Assembly (NCBI GenBank): GCA_002733415.1
Contig: NVVR01000015.1
Location: 1-64,000 of the forward strand
Reading direction: 5' to 3'
Source: Kordia sp.
GTDB taxonomy: Bacteria > Bacteroidota > Bacteroidia > Flavobacteriales > Flavobacteriaceae
DNA: 64,000 nucleotides
The notes beneath the pieces are model-generated. The model saw only the letters and a list, made by a program, of their open reading frames with translations. It ran no database searches and was not told the origin of the DNA. The translations under genes and the position numbers were made by a program. Each line of letters opens with the position of its first letter. The stretch's first letter is position 1. Positions 24,090-33,543 of this stretch are shown piece by piece.

Positions 24090-25133
24090 ATGAATGTAGA
24101 TAAGAAAATAAGTATTGGTATTTCTGTAGGAGACTTAAATGGTATTGGAGCGGAAATTATTTTAAAAACATTTGCTGACCCAAGGATGTTTGATTTTTGT
24201 ACGCCGGTTGTTTTTGCTTCTCATAAATCAATACAGTATTTAAAAAAACATTTAAATCTAACGACTCAAACACAGCGAGTTGATGATTTGGATGGTTTAG
24301 TTGATAAAAAACTGAACATTATAAATGTTTGGGACGAGTCGTTTAACTTTGAATTCGGCAAGGAAAGTAAAAAAGCTGGCGAGTTAGCAATAGTATCGCT
24401 TAAAGCCGCAACGAAAGCGCTAAAAGAGAAGAAAATTGATGGGCTTTTAACAGCTCCTATTAATAAAGCTAATATTCAGTCAGAAGATTTTTCATTCCCA
24501 GGGCATACCGATTATTTAGCACAAGAATTAGATGGAAATGCTTTAATGTTTATGGTTTCAGATGGTTTAAAAGTTGGCTTGCTTACAGATCATGTAGCTG
24601 TTAAAGATATCGCAAATGAAATAACGCCTAAGCTGATTAAAGAAAAAATCACTACTATTAGTGAGTCTTTAAAGAAAGATTTCAAAATTAATAAGCCTAA
24701 AATTGCAGTTTTAGGTATTAACCCTCATTCGGGTGATAACGGTGTTATTGGTAAGGAAGATGATGAGGTGTTAAGGCCAGCTATCGAAGCGCTGTATAAT
24801 AATAACATAATGGTTTTTGGTCCTTATGCGGCAGATAGTTTCTTTGGGTCTAATAATTATAAAAATTTTGACGCTATAGTAGCTTCATATCACGATCAAG
24901 GGTTAATTCCTTTCAAGACATTAACGTTTGGTAATGGGGTGAATTACACTGCAGGATTGTCAGAGGTGAGAACATCTCCTGATCATGGTACGGCATATGA
25001 AATAGCAGGAAAAGGTATAGCAGATGAAAGTTCATTCACAGAGGCATTGTTTGAAGCAATTAAAATTGTTAGAAATAGAGCGGAACATACGGAGCTCACT
25101 AAAGACGTTTTGCGAAGAGGTAAAAAGATATAA
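24090..25133 (+). CDS. pdxA: 4-hydroxythreonine-4-phosphate dehydrogenase
   Basis: 347 residues. It oxidises 4-phosphohydroxy-L-threonine in the DXP-dependent pyridoxal phosphate pathway. Signatures are GISVGDLNGIGAEIILKT at the start, the zinc-site regions PGHTDYLA and SYHDQGLIPFK, and GINPHSGDNG. The C terminus TSPDHGTAYEIAGKG is standard. It is the first of a plus-strand block of housekeeping genes. Its product is needed by PLP enzymes such as the one at 6741. Confidence 0.96.
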   Translation: MNVDKKISIGISVGDLNGIGAEIILKTFADPRMFDFCTPVVFASHKSIQYLKKHLNLTTQTQRVDDLDGLVDKKLNIINVWDESFNFEFGKESKKAGELAIVSLKAATKALKEKKIDGLLTAPINKANIQSEDFSFPGHTDYLAQELDGNALMFMVSDGLKVGLLTDHVAVKDIANEITPKLIKEKITTISESLKKDFKINKPKIAVLGINPHSGDNGVIGKEDDEVLRPAIEALYNNNIMVFGPYAADSFFGSNNYKNFDAIVASYHDQGLIPFKTLTFGNGVNYTAGLSEVRTSPDHGTAYEIAGKGIADESSFTEALFEAIKIVRNRAEHTELTKDVLRRGKKI

Positions 25134-25177
25134 ACAAAAAAATGTTGATATCTAGGGTGGTAGTAAAATAAAAGTTT

Positions 25178-25185
25178 TATATTTG
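25178..25185 (+). promoter_or_regulatory. promoter -7 element for yceD-rpmF
   Basis: TATATTTG followed by GCAGAC, 35 bases before the DUF177 gene. Confidence 0.65.
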
Positions 25186-25219
25186 CAGACTCGAAATAAT
25201 TTTTTCAAATAATTGATGT

Positions 25220-25747
25220 ATGAAAGAGTTTATTGTCCCATTTGTTGGGTTAAAGGAAGGAAAACATAATTTTGAGTTTAGAGTAACTAAGGCGTTCTTT
25301 GATTTTTTTGAATATGACGAATTTAATGATGTAGCAATTACAGCATCATTATTGTTAAATAAAACAGCTACAATGATGGAGCTTGACTTCAGTGTTCAAG
25401 GAACTATTAATGTAAATTGTGATTTAACAAACGAGCCATTTGATCAAGCAATAGAAACTGATTTAAGGTTGATAGTGCATTTTGGCGAGGAATTTAATGA
25501 TGAAAACGAAGAGATTTTAATTTTACCTCATGGTGATTATGAAATTGATATAAAACAATACATTTACGAAATGATTGTTTTAGCAAAACCGTTTAAATTA
25601 AGTCATCCAGGAATTGAAGATGGTACACTAGATATTGAAATATTATCTAGTATTGAAAAATATAGTTTAAAAGAGAGTACCGAGGAAGAGTCAGATGATG
25701 TTGATCCTCGTTGGAATAAATTAAAGAATCTATTAACAGACAAATAA
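25220..25747 (+). CDS. yceD: YceD family protein (DUF177)
   Basis: 175 residues. This family sits next to rpmF in many bacteria and has been linked to 23S rRNA accumulation; the mechanism is not settled. Seen here: [20 protein letters not shown] (reduced form of the CxxC region, one Cys only), HFGEEF and the acidic tail [15 protein letters not shown], which is the family's typical end. It lies 7 bases upstream of rpmF and shares its promoter. Confidence 0.88.
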   Translation: MKEFIVPFVGLKEGKHNFEFRVTKAFFDFFEYDEFNDVAITASLLLNKTATMMELDFSVQGTINVNCDLTNEPFDQAIETDLRLIVHFGEEFNDENEEILILPHGDYEIDIKQYIYEMIVLAKPFKLSHPGIEDGTLDIEILSSIEKYSLKESTEEESDDVDPRWNKLKNLLTDK

Positions 25748-25754
25748 GAATAAA

Positions 25755-25958
25755 ATGGCACATCCTAAGAGAAAAATCTCCAGAACTAGAAGAGATAAAA
25801 GAAGAACTCATTATAAGGCAATTGTACCTCAAATAGCTACTTGTCCAACAACAGGTGAAGCTCACTTATACCATAGAGCTCACTGGTTTGAAGGGAAGTT
25901 ATATCACAGAGGTCAAGTAGTAATTGACAATTCTGTAGAAGAAGAAGTAGAAGATTAA
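25755..25958 (+). CDS. rpmF: 50S ribosomal protein L32
   Basis: 67 residues. The basic N terminus [20 protein letters not shown] is diagnostic. Only one Cys ([15 protein letters not shown]) remains where other phyla have a four-Cys zinc ribbon, so it is the zinc-free form usual in this phylum. The acidic tail is EEEVED. A strong terminator follows. Confidence 0.97.
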   Translation: MAHPKRKISRTRRDKRRTHYKAIVPQIATCPTTGEAHLYHRAHWFEGKLYHRGQVVIDNSVEEEVED

Positions 25959-25980
25959 ATATACAATAGCATAGCTATTA

Positions 25981-26010
25981 AAAAAACTCTCACGAAAGTG
26001 AGAGTTTTTT
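25981..26010. terminator. terminator after rpmF
   Basis: AAAAAACTCTCAC-gaaa-GTGAGAGTTTTTT, a perfect 13-bp stem with a GAAA tetraloop and a T-tract. Confidence 0.95.
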
Positions 26011-26228
26011 CGTTCTATTAAATGGAGCTTTTAAAGTCATTAACTAAGGGTGATAACTGTGATTTAAATTCACCCAAGTGTTTTAATGTAGGGGCAACTA
26101 AAGAATAAAATTAAATAATAGGGTATAAATTTTCATATCTCTTAAAAAGAGGTTATTTTGCACTACTTTTTGAACAAAACAAGGAGAAAACAGTAGTTTT
26201 TAAGCCTTTTTTAAACAAAAACAAAACA

Positions 26229-27236
26229 ATGAATAAAATAACTGCAGCAATAACAGCAGTCGGAGCATATGTTCCTGACTTTGTATTAACCAACAAAATA
26301 TTGGAAACAATGGTTGATACTAATGACGAATGGATTACTTCACGAACAGGTATAAAAGAGAGAAGGTTGCTTAAAAAAGAAGGTGCTGGCACTTCGTATC
26401 TTGCTATAAAAGCAGCACAAGATTTAATTAAAAAAACAAATTTAGATCCTAAAGAAATTGACGCCGTAATTGTAGCTACAATTACGCCAGATGTTTTGGT
26501 TGCAGCTACAGCTGTTTATGTGGCTAGTGAAATTGGCGCTGAAAATGCTTTTGCATATGATTTAAATGCAGCATGTTCAGGTTTCTTATTTGGTATGACT
26601 AACGCTACAGCACTTATTGAGTCAGGACGATTTAAAAAAATACTACTAATAGGTGCTGATAAAATGTCTTCTATTATTGATTATGAAGACCGATCTACTT
26701 CAATTATTTTTGGAGATGGTGCAGGTGCGGTATTATTTGAGCCTAATACAGAAGGTTTAGGTTTTATTGATCAATATTTAAGAGGAGACGGTGCTGGTAG
26801 AGAAGCCTTGCAAATTAAAGCAGGTGGATCGATTTTACCGCCTTCAGTAGAAACAGTAAAAACTAAAGATCATTTTGTACAGCAAGATGGTAAAATGGTG
26901 TTTAAAAATGCAGTTTCAAGAATGGCAGAAGTAAGCGAAGTAATCATGCAACGTAACAATTTAAGTCATGATGATGTAAATTGGTTGGTAGCGCACCAGG
27001 CTAATAAACGCATTATCGATGCTACATCAAACAGAATGGGTATAGCAGATGAAAAGGTGCTGATGAATATTCAACGATACGGAAATACAACTTCAGCAAC
27101 ATTACCATTGTTGTTAAGTGATTTCGAAAGTAAATTAAAAAAAGGAGATAATATTGTTTTTGCTGCTTTTGGTGGAGGATTCACATGGGGATCTATCTAT
27201 TTAAAATGGGCATATAACACTGAACATAAAAACTAA
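26229..27236 (+). CDS. fabH: beta-ketoacyl-ACP synthase III
   Basis: 335 residues. It starts fatty acid synthesis by condensing acetyl-CoA with malonyl-ACP. The catalytic triad is visible: Cys in LNAACSGFLFG, His in WLVAHQANKRI, Asn in RYGNTTSATLPL. The C-terminal FAAFGGGFTWGS is typical. It is preceded by a 218-base leader that holds a GGGTGA/TCACCC hairpin (26049-26077) but no clean TAnnTTTG box. accB follows 18 bases downstream. Confidence 0.96.
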   Translation: MNKITAAITAVGAYVPDFVLTNKILETMVDTNDEWITSRTGIKERRLLKKEGAGTSYLAIKAAQDLIKKTNLDPKEIDAVIVATITPDVLVAATAVYVASEIGAENAFAYDLNAACSGFLFGMTNATALIESGRFKKILLIGADKMSSIIDYEDRSTSIIFGDGAGAVLFEPNTEGLGFIDQYLRGDGAGREALQIKAGGSILPPSVETVKTKDHFVQQDGKMVFKNAVSRMAEVSEVIMQRNNLSHDDVNWLVAHQANKRIIDATSNRMGIADEKVLMNIQRYGNTTSATLPLLLSDFESKLKKGDNIVFAAFGGGFTWGSIYLKWAYNTEHKN

Positions 27237-27254
27237 TAAACTAAATTTATTATC

Positions 27255-27737
27255 ATGGATTTAAAAGAAATTCAAAACTTAATAAAATTCGTAGCAAAAT
27301 CTGGTGCTAGCGAAGTAAAGTTAGAAATGAAAGATGTAAAAATCACCATTAAAACTGGTGGTGATGAAGTAGCAACTATCGTTCAGCAAATGCCAATGGC
27401 TGCTGCACCAATGATGCAAGTTCCAGTAGCAACTGCTCCTGTGGTTGCGGAAGCTGCAACACCAGTTGTAGCAAGTGATGCCTCTGAGGATTCAAAATAT
27501 ATTACAATAAAGTCTCCAATTATTGGAACAATGTACAGAAAACCATCTCCAGACAAACCTATGTTTGTTGAAGTTGGTCAAACTATTGCTGAAGGGGATG
27601 TATTATGTATCATTGAAGCAATGAAATTGTTTAACGAAATTGAATCAGAAGTTTCAGGTACAATCGTTAAAATATTAGTTGATGATTCTTCACCAGTTGA
27701 ATTTGACCAACCACTATTCTTAGTAGATCCATCTTAA
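27255..27737 (+). CDS. accB: biotin carboxyl carrier protein of acetyl-CoA carboxylase
   Basis: 160 residues. The C-terminal biotinyl domain carries the modified Lys in [11 protein letters not shown] (about residue 123). It is linked through an Ala/Pro/Val-rich flexible segment (residues ~50-75) to an N-terminal helical region ([20 protein letters not shown]). It carries CO2 from AccC to the carboxyltransferase. It is separated from accC by 159 bases that contain a terminator-like hairpin. Confidence 0.96.
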   Translation: MDLKEIQNLIKFVAKSGASEVKLEMKDVKITIKTGGDEVATIVQQMPMAAAPMMQVPVATAPVVAEAATPVVASDASEDSKYITIKSPIIGTMYRKPSPDKPMFVEVGQTIAEGDVLCIIEAMKLFNEIESEVSGTIVKILVDDSSPVEFDQPLFLVDPS

Positions 27738-27750
27738 TATAAAACCACCA

Positions 27751-27787
27751 AAAACCAAATCAAAAGAAATTTCGATTTGGTTTTTTT
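27751..27787 (+). terminator. hairpin between accB and accC
   Basis: AAAACCAAATC and GATTTGGTTTTTTT pair over 10-11 bases, followed by T7. It would end or attenuate transcription between two genes whose products are needed together. Confidence 0.75.
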
Positions 27788-27896
27788 GTGGATAAGTTTA
27801 TAAGTTTAACGGTTTAAGTGTTTAGGGCTATAAGTACCTAAACTCTCGAGCTACTAAACCAAAAATTCCGATATTTCGGAACTTAAACTAAAATGT

Positions 27897-29252
27897 ATGT
27901 TTAAAAAAATATTAATCGCCAATAGAGGTGAGATTGCCTTACGTATTATTAGAACATGTAAGGAAATGGGAATTAAAACTGTAGCGGTATATTCTACTGC
28001 AGATGCAGAAAGTCTTCACGTAAAATTTGCTGATGAGGCAGTTTGTATAGGTCCTCCTCCAAGTAATGAGTCTTATTTAAAAATGTCAAATATTATTGCA
28101 GCAGCAGAAATAACAAATGCAGATGCAATTCATCCAGGATATGGATTTTTATCAGAAAACGCTAAGTTTTCAAGAATTTGTCATGAGCACGATATTAAAT
28201 TTATTGGAGCTTCTGGTGATATGATTGATAAAATGGGAGATAAGGCAAATGCTAAAACTACCATGATTGAAGCTGGAGTGCCATGTGTACCTGGAAGTGA
28301 GGGAGTTATTGAAACTTTTGAAGACTGTGTAAAAACAGCTAAAGAAACTGGATATCCAGTAATGCTAAAAGCATCCGCTGGTGGTGGAGGTAAAGGGATG
28401 CGTGCTGTTTGGAAAGCTGAAGATTTAAGAGATGCTTGGGATTCTGCGCGTCAAGAATCAAGAGCTGCCTTCGGAAATGATGATATGTATATGGAAAAGC
28501 TCATTGAAGAGCCAAGACATATAGAGATTCAAATTATCGGAGATTCTACAGGTAAAGCATGTCATTTGTCAGAAAGAGATTGTTCAGTGCAACGTCGTCA
28601 TCAAAAATTAACGGAAGAAACACCATCTCCGTTTATGACAGATGAATTACGTGAAAAAATGGGTGAAGCTGCTGTTAAAGCATCAGAATATATTAAGTAT
28701 GAAGGAGCTGGTACCGTTGAGTTTTTAGTAGATAAACATAGAAAATTCTACTTCATGGAAATGAATACGCGTATACAGGTAGAGCACCCAATTACGGAAC
28801 AAGTTGTTGATTACGATTTAATTCGTGAGCAAATTAGAGTAGCTGCTGGGATTCCAATTTCAGGTAAAAACTACTATCCAAAATTGCATGCAATTGAGTG
28901 TAGAATTAATGCTGAAGATCCGTATCATGGATTTAGGCCTTCCCCAGGTAGAATAACTACATTACATGCTCCGGGAGGACATGGAGTGCGTTTAGATACT
29001 CATGTGTATGCTGGTTATATGATTCCGCCAAACTATGATTCTATGATTGCTAAATTAATTACCACTGCTCAAACAAGAGAAGAGGCAATTAGTAAAATGA
29101 AGCGCGCATTAGATGAGTTTATAATTGAAGGAGTTAAAACAACAATACCTTTTCACAGACAATTAATGGATCATCCTGATTATGTTGCTGGTAATTATAC
29201 TACAAAATTCATGGAAGATTTTGTAATGGAAAAGAAAGTTAGTACAATATAA
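27897..29252 (+). CDS. accC: biotin carboxylase subunit of acetyl-CoA carboxylase
   Basis: 451 residues, the usual length. It carboxylates the biotin on AccB with bicarbonate and ATP. Motifs are [11 protein letters not shown] in the N-terminal domain, the ATP-grasp glycine loop [12 protein letters not shown], the [12 protein letters not shown] segment, and [11 protein letters not shown] with the active-site Arg and Glu. The start codon is an ATG at 27897 overlapping a second ATG (27893). A strong terminator follows. Confidence 0.97.
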   Translation: MFKKILIANRGEIALRIIRTCKEMGIKTVAVYSTADAESLHVKFADEAVCIGPPPSNESYLKMSNIIAAAEITNADAIHPGYGFLSENAKFSRICHEHDIKFIGASGDMIDKMGDKANAKTTMIEAGVPCVPGSEGVIETFEDCVKTAKETGYPVMLKASAGGGGKGMRAVWKAEDLRDAWDSARQESRAAFGNDDMYMEKLIEEPRHIEIQIIGDSTGKACHLSERDCSVQRRHQKLTEETPSPFMTDELREKMGEAAVKASEYIKYEGAGTVEFLVDKHRKFYFMEMNTRIQVEHPITEQVVDYDLIREQIRVAAGIPISGKNYYPKLHAIECRINAEDPYHGFRPSPGRITTLHAPGGHGVRLDTHVYAGYMIPPNYDSMIAKLITTAQTREEAISKMKRALDEFIIEGVKTTIPFHRQLMDHPDYVAGNYTTKFMEDFVMEKKVSTI

Positions 29253-29290
29253 GTTTGTTCCCGAGTTATTGGGAACCTTAATCAATACAT

Positions 29291-29323
29291 AAGAAGCCTC
29301 TATTTAGTTAGAGGCTTTTTTTT
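29291..29323 (+). terminator. terminator after accC
   Basis: AAGCCTCTA-tttagt-TAGAGGCTT then T-run; the stem is 9 bp. A second weaker dyad GTTCCC..GGGAAC stands just after the stop codon. Confidence 0.9.
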
Positions 29324-29360
29324 ATGGTGCTTCTTTACTTAGTAGATATAAGTTATAAGT

Positions 29361-29830
29361 ACTGCTGCTTTTAAAAGTTTTGGTAATGGCAGAAAATTTG
29401 CTTGTTACATAGGAGTAGCCCTATTTTCATACAGTTCAGGGTCGAATCAAAGGTCAAGAAATAAAGTATCGCATAGGGCTAATAAAAAATTAAAAACACT
29501 CTATTATATGGCTGCCTTATCAGCCATTCGAGTTTTACCAATTAAAATTCAAAGTATCCATATTAAAGCGGTTTTTGATTTATATTTCGCTTTATAATAT
29601 ATCCGTAACTATCTCGATAGCTATCGGGAATGCTTTTATTTTTAAACTTATCTAAATCAATTTACTTATGAGCATCTTGAAATTTAATTGGTATTAAAGG
29701 GGAGTTTCAAGAATATTTTGAAAGAAACCTTAAAGAAGGTGAAAATAAAAAGCTGATCATCAAAAAGATAAGAGCTAAAATTATCAATTGAGTATTTGCG
29801 CTTACAAAAGATGATAGAAAACATGAAAAA
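29361..29830 (+). pseudogene. IS110-family transposase, C-terminal remnant
   Basis: Conceptual translation in one frame gives KSFGNGRKFACYIGVALF, SYSSGSNQRSRNKVSH and ANKKLKTLYYMAALSAIRV. This is the transposase_20 (IS116/IS110/IS902) C-terminal region. It resumes after a 156-base insert with IKGEFQEYFERNLKEGENKK, ending VFALTKDD. A TGA replaces a conserved Arg (KIIN-stop-VFAL), and the whole N-terminal half is missing. It is an old, dead insertion-sequence fragment. Confidence 0.85.
29537..29692. mobile_element. MITE-like element nested in the IS110 remnant
   Basis: 156 bases bounded by 16-bp terminal inverted repeats (ACCAATTAAAATTCAA and TTGAAATTTAATTGGT, one mismatch). The pairing extends weakly inward. 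The element interrupts the transposase reading frame exactly, and the protein homology continues directly on the far side. No coding capacity. It contains the palindrome-like CGATAGCTATCGGGA also seen in repeat R1 copy B. Confidence 0.7.
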
Positions 29831-29902
29831 AATTATAATAGAACCTTATGAAATCCATAAGAATATCGGGGGAGGTTCGAGTCCTTGAAGAGGAGTTAAA
29901 TC

Positions 29903-29930
29903 AAGTCTAATAGCAATGTTAGACTTTTTG
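29903..29930 (+). terminator. terminator-like hairpin, duplicated at 30621
   Basis: AAGTCTAA-tagcaatg-TTAGACTT followed by T-rich sequence. There is no intact gene directly upstream. Confidence 0.55.
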
Positions 29931-30201
29931 GTTTTTATCTACCATTTCAGTATAAGATTATCTTATTATACTAAGAACTACAGGTTGTTGTATACGTACA
30001 AATAGGATTTGTACTGTATTTCTATTCTCATAAACTTTTGCTAAATTGAAATAAATTCACTATATTATGTAAAGAAGAACTGTTTTTAATAGAAAATAAT
30101 GGTTTTAGTAAACATAAGCACATAGGTGTTTGTATAATTGAGTGTATTATTGAAAAAAAATTAACCAAGAGCAATCATCGCTATTCTAAAAAATAACAAC
30201 G

Positions 30202-30567
30202 ATGAGTAACAAAAATAAGAATAATATTTATTGGATAGCCACAGGACTATTAAGTGCATTAATACTCGTGTCGGCAGGGCTTGACCTTTTCTATAACGAA
30301 TTGGTAAGTGAGGCCTATATTGGTTTTGGATTTCCAACTTATATTATTTACCCATTAGGAGTTATAAAAATTTTGGGTTTAATAGCCATATGGTATAAAA
30401 AAGCAAATATGCTGAAAAAGTTAGCTTATGCAGGGTTTTTCTTCAATTTCTTGCTCGCTTTTGGAGCGCATATAGCTGTAAATGATTTAGGTTTTATACC
30501 TGCTATAATTGGTATTATACTTTTGGGAATCTCTTATATGTATGATAAAGAAATTATTTCCTCCTAA
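30202..30567 (+). CDS. DoxX-like family membrane protein
   Basis: 121 residues with four hydrophobic segments, the DoxX-like size and layout. Conserved-looking points are ASAGLDLFYN-type opening (SAGLDLFYNELV), GFPTYIIYPLGVIKILG, and a cytosolic-side KK pair followed by AYAGFFFNFLLAFGAHIAV. The function of the family is unclear (membrane quinone or oxidative-stress roles are suggested in some members). It stands alone, with the IS remnant upstream and a hairpin terminator downstream. Confidence 0.8.
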   Translation: MSNKNKNNIYWIATGLLSALILVSAGLDLFYNELVSEAYIGFGFPTYIIYPLGVIKILGLIAIWYKKANMLKKLAYAGFFFNFLLAFGAHIAVNDLGFIPAIIGIILLGISYMYDKEIISS

Positions 30568-30620
30568 TAGTGCACGACACTTTATGTATATAGATTAGTC
30601 CGACATTATAATAATACTAT

Positions 30621-30647
30621 AAAGTCTAACAGCAATGTTAGATTTTT
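30621..30647 (+). terminator. terminator after the DoxX-like gene
   Basis: AAAGTCTAACA-gcaa-TGTTAGATTTTT, with a GCAA loop. The same GTCTAAyAGCAATGTTAGA sequence and the following T/G-rich stretch occur at 29903. Confidence 0.8.
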
Positions 30648-30810
30648 GTGTGTTTATCCCTTTCTTATGTTTTGTCTGGGATTATATAATACTTATGACG
30701 TTTTTTAACTAGAACACAACATTTTTAGTTGAAAATGAAAAGATAGTTTTGAAAACACGCAGTTTATCGTTATTTTGTGCAAATCATCCCCTAAACCTGC
30801 CAAACTTCCA

Positions 30811-32004
30811 TTGAAAAAATATAGTATTTATATCGCTGTAATAGTCATAGTTGCTTTTTGTAGCGCTATGCTAAATGATCCCTTAGAATCGTTAAATATT
30901 AATGAACAACTAAGCACTAAAATACCAATAGAAAAAACTAAAGAAAAACAGCCTGTTTTAGTAGCGCATTTTTCGGAGGAGGAAACACAAAAGGTAAGTA
31001 ATAAGTTAGATTTATTATTGGAACGCATTAATAAAAGACACGATTTTCATGGCTCATTACTAGTCGCAAAAAACGGAAAAATAATATACAGTAACCAGGT
31101 TGGGTATAAAGATTTCAGAAAGAAAGAATTACTAGATGAAAAATCGGCTTTTCAATTGGCTTCAGTAAGTAAACAATTCACTGCAGCAGCAATTATGATA
31201 TTGCATGAAAGGAATCAAATTAAACTTACAGATACCGTAAACATCTATTTTCCTGGGTTTCCTTATGAAGATGTTACTATTAAAAATCTGTTAAATCATA
31301 CTGGAGGCTTGCCAAAATATTTCTGGGTAGCGGAACATAAATGGCAACATAAAAACGCTCCCACCAATAGTGATATGATGGCCTTGCTAGAATCAAGCAA
31401 GGTGCAAAGATTTTATAGACCAGGACGTAATTTTGATTATTCAAATACAGGCTATTTAGTATTGGCTTCTATTGTCGAAAAAGTTTCTGGAACATCTTTT
31501 AATGCTTTTGTGAAACAAAATATTTTTGATCCCTTAGAAATGAATGATTCGTATGTATATAGTTTTGAAAATGATACTATTGCTGCTAATCAATTAGATG
31601 GATATCGATTGCACAAAGGTTGGAGGCATCTAAAAATAAATAGTACAATAAACGATGCAGTTGTAGGGGATAAAAACGTCTATTCTACTGCTGAAGATTT
31701 ATTTAAATGGACCATTGGATTGAATAGTGAAAAACTGTTCTCTAAAGAATCTTTAGCACTGATGTATACTAAAGGAGAAACTGTTTATGGTAAAAAAATA
31801 CCGTACGGATTTGGGTTTAGAATTAAAAACGATGAAGAAAACAAAATTTACCATCATGGTAAATGGAATGGGTTTAGAACAGGACTTACGCAATACATGG
31901 AAGACGATTTGCTGGTTATTGTTTTAGAACATACCAGTTACGAAGGAATTGCAGCTTTAAATAAAAGAGTAAAGAAAATTGTTGAAAAAAATTTCAGTAT
32001 TTAA
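30811..32004 (+). CDS. serine hydrolase, beta-lactamase/class C superfamily
   Basis: 397 residues from a TTG at 30811; another TTG at 30775 would add 12 residues. There is no in-frame ATG near either, so the start is uncertain. An N-terminal membrane anchor or signal is followed from about residue 75 by the hydrolase domain. Active-site motifs are SVSK (SxxK) in QLASVSKQFTAAA, YSN in FDYSNTGYLVLAS, and HHG in YHHGKWNGFRTG. The family covers D,D-peptidases, esterases and AmpC-like enzymes; substrate cannot be read from sequence. An AraC-type regulator gene follows 46 bases later. Confidence 0.85.
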   Translation: MKKYSIYIAVIVIVAFCSAMLNDPLESLNINEQLSTKIPIEKTKEKQPVLVAHFSEEETQKVSNKLDLLLERINKRHDFHGSLLVAKNGKIIYSNQVGYKDFRKKELLDEKSAFQLASVSKQFTAAAIMILHERNQIKLTDTVNIYFPGFPYEDVTIKNLLNHTGGLPKYFWVAEHKWQHKNAPTNSDMMALLESSKVQRFYRPGRNFDYSNTGYLVLASIVEKVSGTSFNAFVKQNIFDPLEMNDSYVYSFENDTIAANQLDGYRLHKGWRHLKINSTINDAVVGDKNVYSTAEDLFKWTIGLNSEKLFSKESLALMYTKGETVYGKKIPYGFGFRIKNDEENKIYHHGKWNGFRTGLTQYMEDDLLVIVLEHTSYEGIAALNKRVKKIVEKNFSI

Positions 32005-32050
32005 AAACGAATTCATGCAATATTGCCTCAAGTATAAGTAGAAAAACAAC

Positions 32051-32881
32051 ATGCCAGTACAGAACATACCAGAGCTATATTTAGAAAAGCCTATTGATAA
32101 CACAGATTTGTTTATTTATGATTTTAAAATGACCGAAGATGTTGTTAAAACAAAGGTTAATTTAAATATGCACATGTTCAGTTTTTTGCAAGAAGGAAAA
32201 AAACAAGTTCATTTTTCCGATGTTACAGTTGCTGTTAATAATGAGCAATCCTTATTATTAAAAAAGGGAAACTGTCTCTGGACAGAGTTGTTAGATAACG
32301 AATCGGTTTATTTCTGCAAGCTCTTATTTTTTTCTGATAAACGACTAAAAGAGTTTTTGGAAAAACACGCTACCCAAGTTCAATTTAATAATGAAGGCCC
32401 ATATTTTGTGATACAGAATGATTCTTTTATTACGGGGTATTTAAATTCACTAACTACTATAAATGCTGCTCCTTCTGTTTTTATGGAAAGTTTGCTTTCT
32501 GTTAAGTTTGAAGAGTTGTTATTATATCTAATTAGTAAATACGGAGTTGTTTTTGAATCTTATTTATACTCGTTAATTGCAGAGAAAACTTCAGCGTTTC
32601 AAAAAACAATTGAGAAGAATACATACACAAGTCTTACGCTAGAAGAAATTTCTTTTTTATGCAATATGAGTTTATCTACATTCAAGCGTCATTTTATGAA
32701 TGAGTACAATATTTCCCCTGGAAAATGGTTACGCGATAAACGGCTAGTAAAAGCAAAAGAATTATTAGCCGAAGGGAATTTGAAATCATCAGACATTTAC
32801 TTGGAGTTGGGGTATAATAACTTATCAAATTTCAGTACTGCTTTCAAGAATAAATTTGGAGTGAGCCCAAAGGGTGTATAG
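32051..32881 (+). CDS. AraC-family transcriptional regulator
   Basis: 276 residues. The N-terminal ~170 residues form a cupin-like sensor region (MHMFSFLQEGKKQVHFSD). The C-terminal double helix-turn-helix starts near residue 195 (LTLEEISFLCNMSLSTFKRH, then SDIYLELGYNNLSNFSTAFK and the closing FGVSPKG). The ExsA-like N-terminal type fits. It may regulate the serine hydrolase upstream or the HbpS-like gene downstream; that is guessed from position. Confidence 0.9.
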   Translation: MPVQNIPELYLEKPIDNTDLFIYDFKMTEDVVKTKVNLNMHMFSFLQEGKKQVHFSDVTVAVNNEQSLLLKKGNCLWTELLDNESVYFCKLLFFSDKRLKEFLEKHATQVQFNNEGPYFVIQNDSFITGYLNSLTTINAAPSVFMESLLSVKFEELLLYLISKYGVVFESYLYSLIAEKTSAFQKTIEKNTYTSLTLEEISFLCNMSLSTFKRHFMNEYNISPGKWLRDKRLVKAKELLAEGNLKSSDIYLELGYNNLSNFSTAFKNKFGVSPKGV

Positions 32882-32987
32882 GCTTTAGACTTAAGTTTTC
32901 TCGTGTATAAAATAGCGATAAATAAAAATGAACTGTTTTCATAAGTAATTGACCTTTTTTAGTAACTTAGTGTGGCTATTCTGCTGG

Positions 32988-32995
32988 TATCTTTG
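32988..32995 (+). promoter_or_regulatory. promoter -7 element for the HbpS/GlcG-like gene
   Basis: TATCTTTG 38 bases before the start codon at 33034, which is preceded by an A/T repeat (tatatatatata). Confidence 0.65.
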
Positions 32996-33033
32996 CAGTG
33001 TTAAAAATAAACTAAAACATATATATATATATT

Positions 33034-33432
33034 ATGAATATTACATTAGCACAAGCAGAAAAAATGATAGCAGTAGCAAAAGAAAAATCTACCGCTATAG
33101 ATACAAAAATGAATATCGCAATTGTTGATGCAGGAGCAAATTTAGTTGCATTCGCACGTATGGACGGAGCATGGTTAGGATCGTTAGATATTTCTATTAA
33201 AAAGGCAAAAACAGCACGGTTTTTTGATATGAATACAGGGATAATCGGAGAGTTATCTCAACCAGGTCAACCATTATTCAACATTGAGCATTCTAATAAC
33301 GGACTAATTACATTTCCTGGAGGAGTACCAGTAAAGGATGCTAATGGTAACGTAATTGGAGCTATTGGAGTAAGTGGGAGTTCCGTAGAGAACGATCATA
33401 CTGTTGCTGAAGCAGGAGCTTTAGCAGTCTAA
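33034..33432 (+). CDS. GlcG/HbpS-family haem-binding-like protein (DUF336)
   Basis: 132 residues, whole length covered by the domain: [40 protein letters not shown], and the glycine-rich end [20 protein letters not shown] then GVSGS. HbpS of Streptomyces binds haem; most members have no known role. No signal peptide, so cytosolic. It has its own promoter and terminator. The broken aquaporin gene follows. Confidence 0.88.
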   Translation: MNITLAQAEKMIAVAKEKSTAIDTKMNIAIVDAGANLVAFARMDGAWLGSLDISIKKAKTARFFDMNTGIIGELSQPGQPLFNIEHSNNGLITFPGGVPVKDANGNVIGAIGVSGSSVENDHTVAEAGALAV

Positions 33433-33454
33433 AAAGAAAAATGAATATATTCTA

Positions 33455-33489
33455 AGAGGTTGCTTGAGTTTTAAGTAACCTCTTTTTTT
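33455..33489 (+). terminator. terminator after the HbpS/GlcG-like gene
   Basis: AGAGGTTGCTT-gagttttAAGTAACCTCT with a following T-run. Confidence 0.85.
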
Positions 33490-33543
33490 GTGTAATTAGT
33501 ACAATAATATTTGGATTAATAGGTCAAATAAAACAACGTAAAA

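Larger units (their letters stand above)
29253..30201. other. 950-base region with IS remnant, MITE-like insert and repeats
   Basis: No intact gene. It holds the accC terminator (29291-29323), a decayed IS110-type transposase end (29361-29830) split by a MITE-like element (29537-29692), and a terminator-like hairpin (29903-29930) that is duplicated at 30621. The last ~250 bases before the DoxX-like gene show nothing recognisable. Confidence 0.75.

Noticed and set aside
29860-29895. tRNA 3' end: GGAGGTTCGAGTCCTTG looks like a T arm just before a terminator
   Set aside because: The outermost stem pair fails, and no anticodon arm, D arm or acceptor partner can be found upstream. Kept only as a chance or very degraded remnant.
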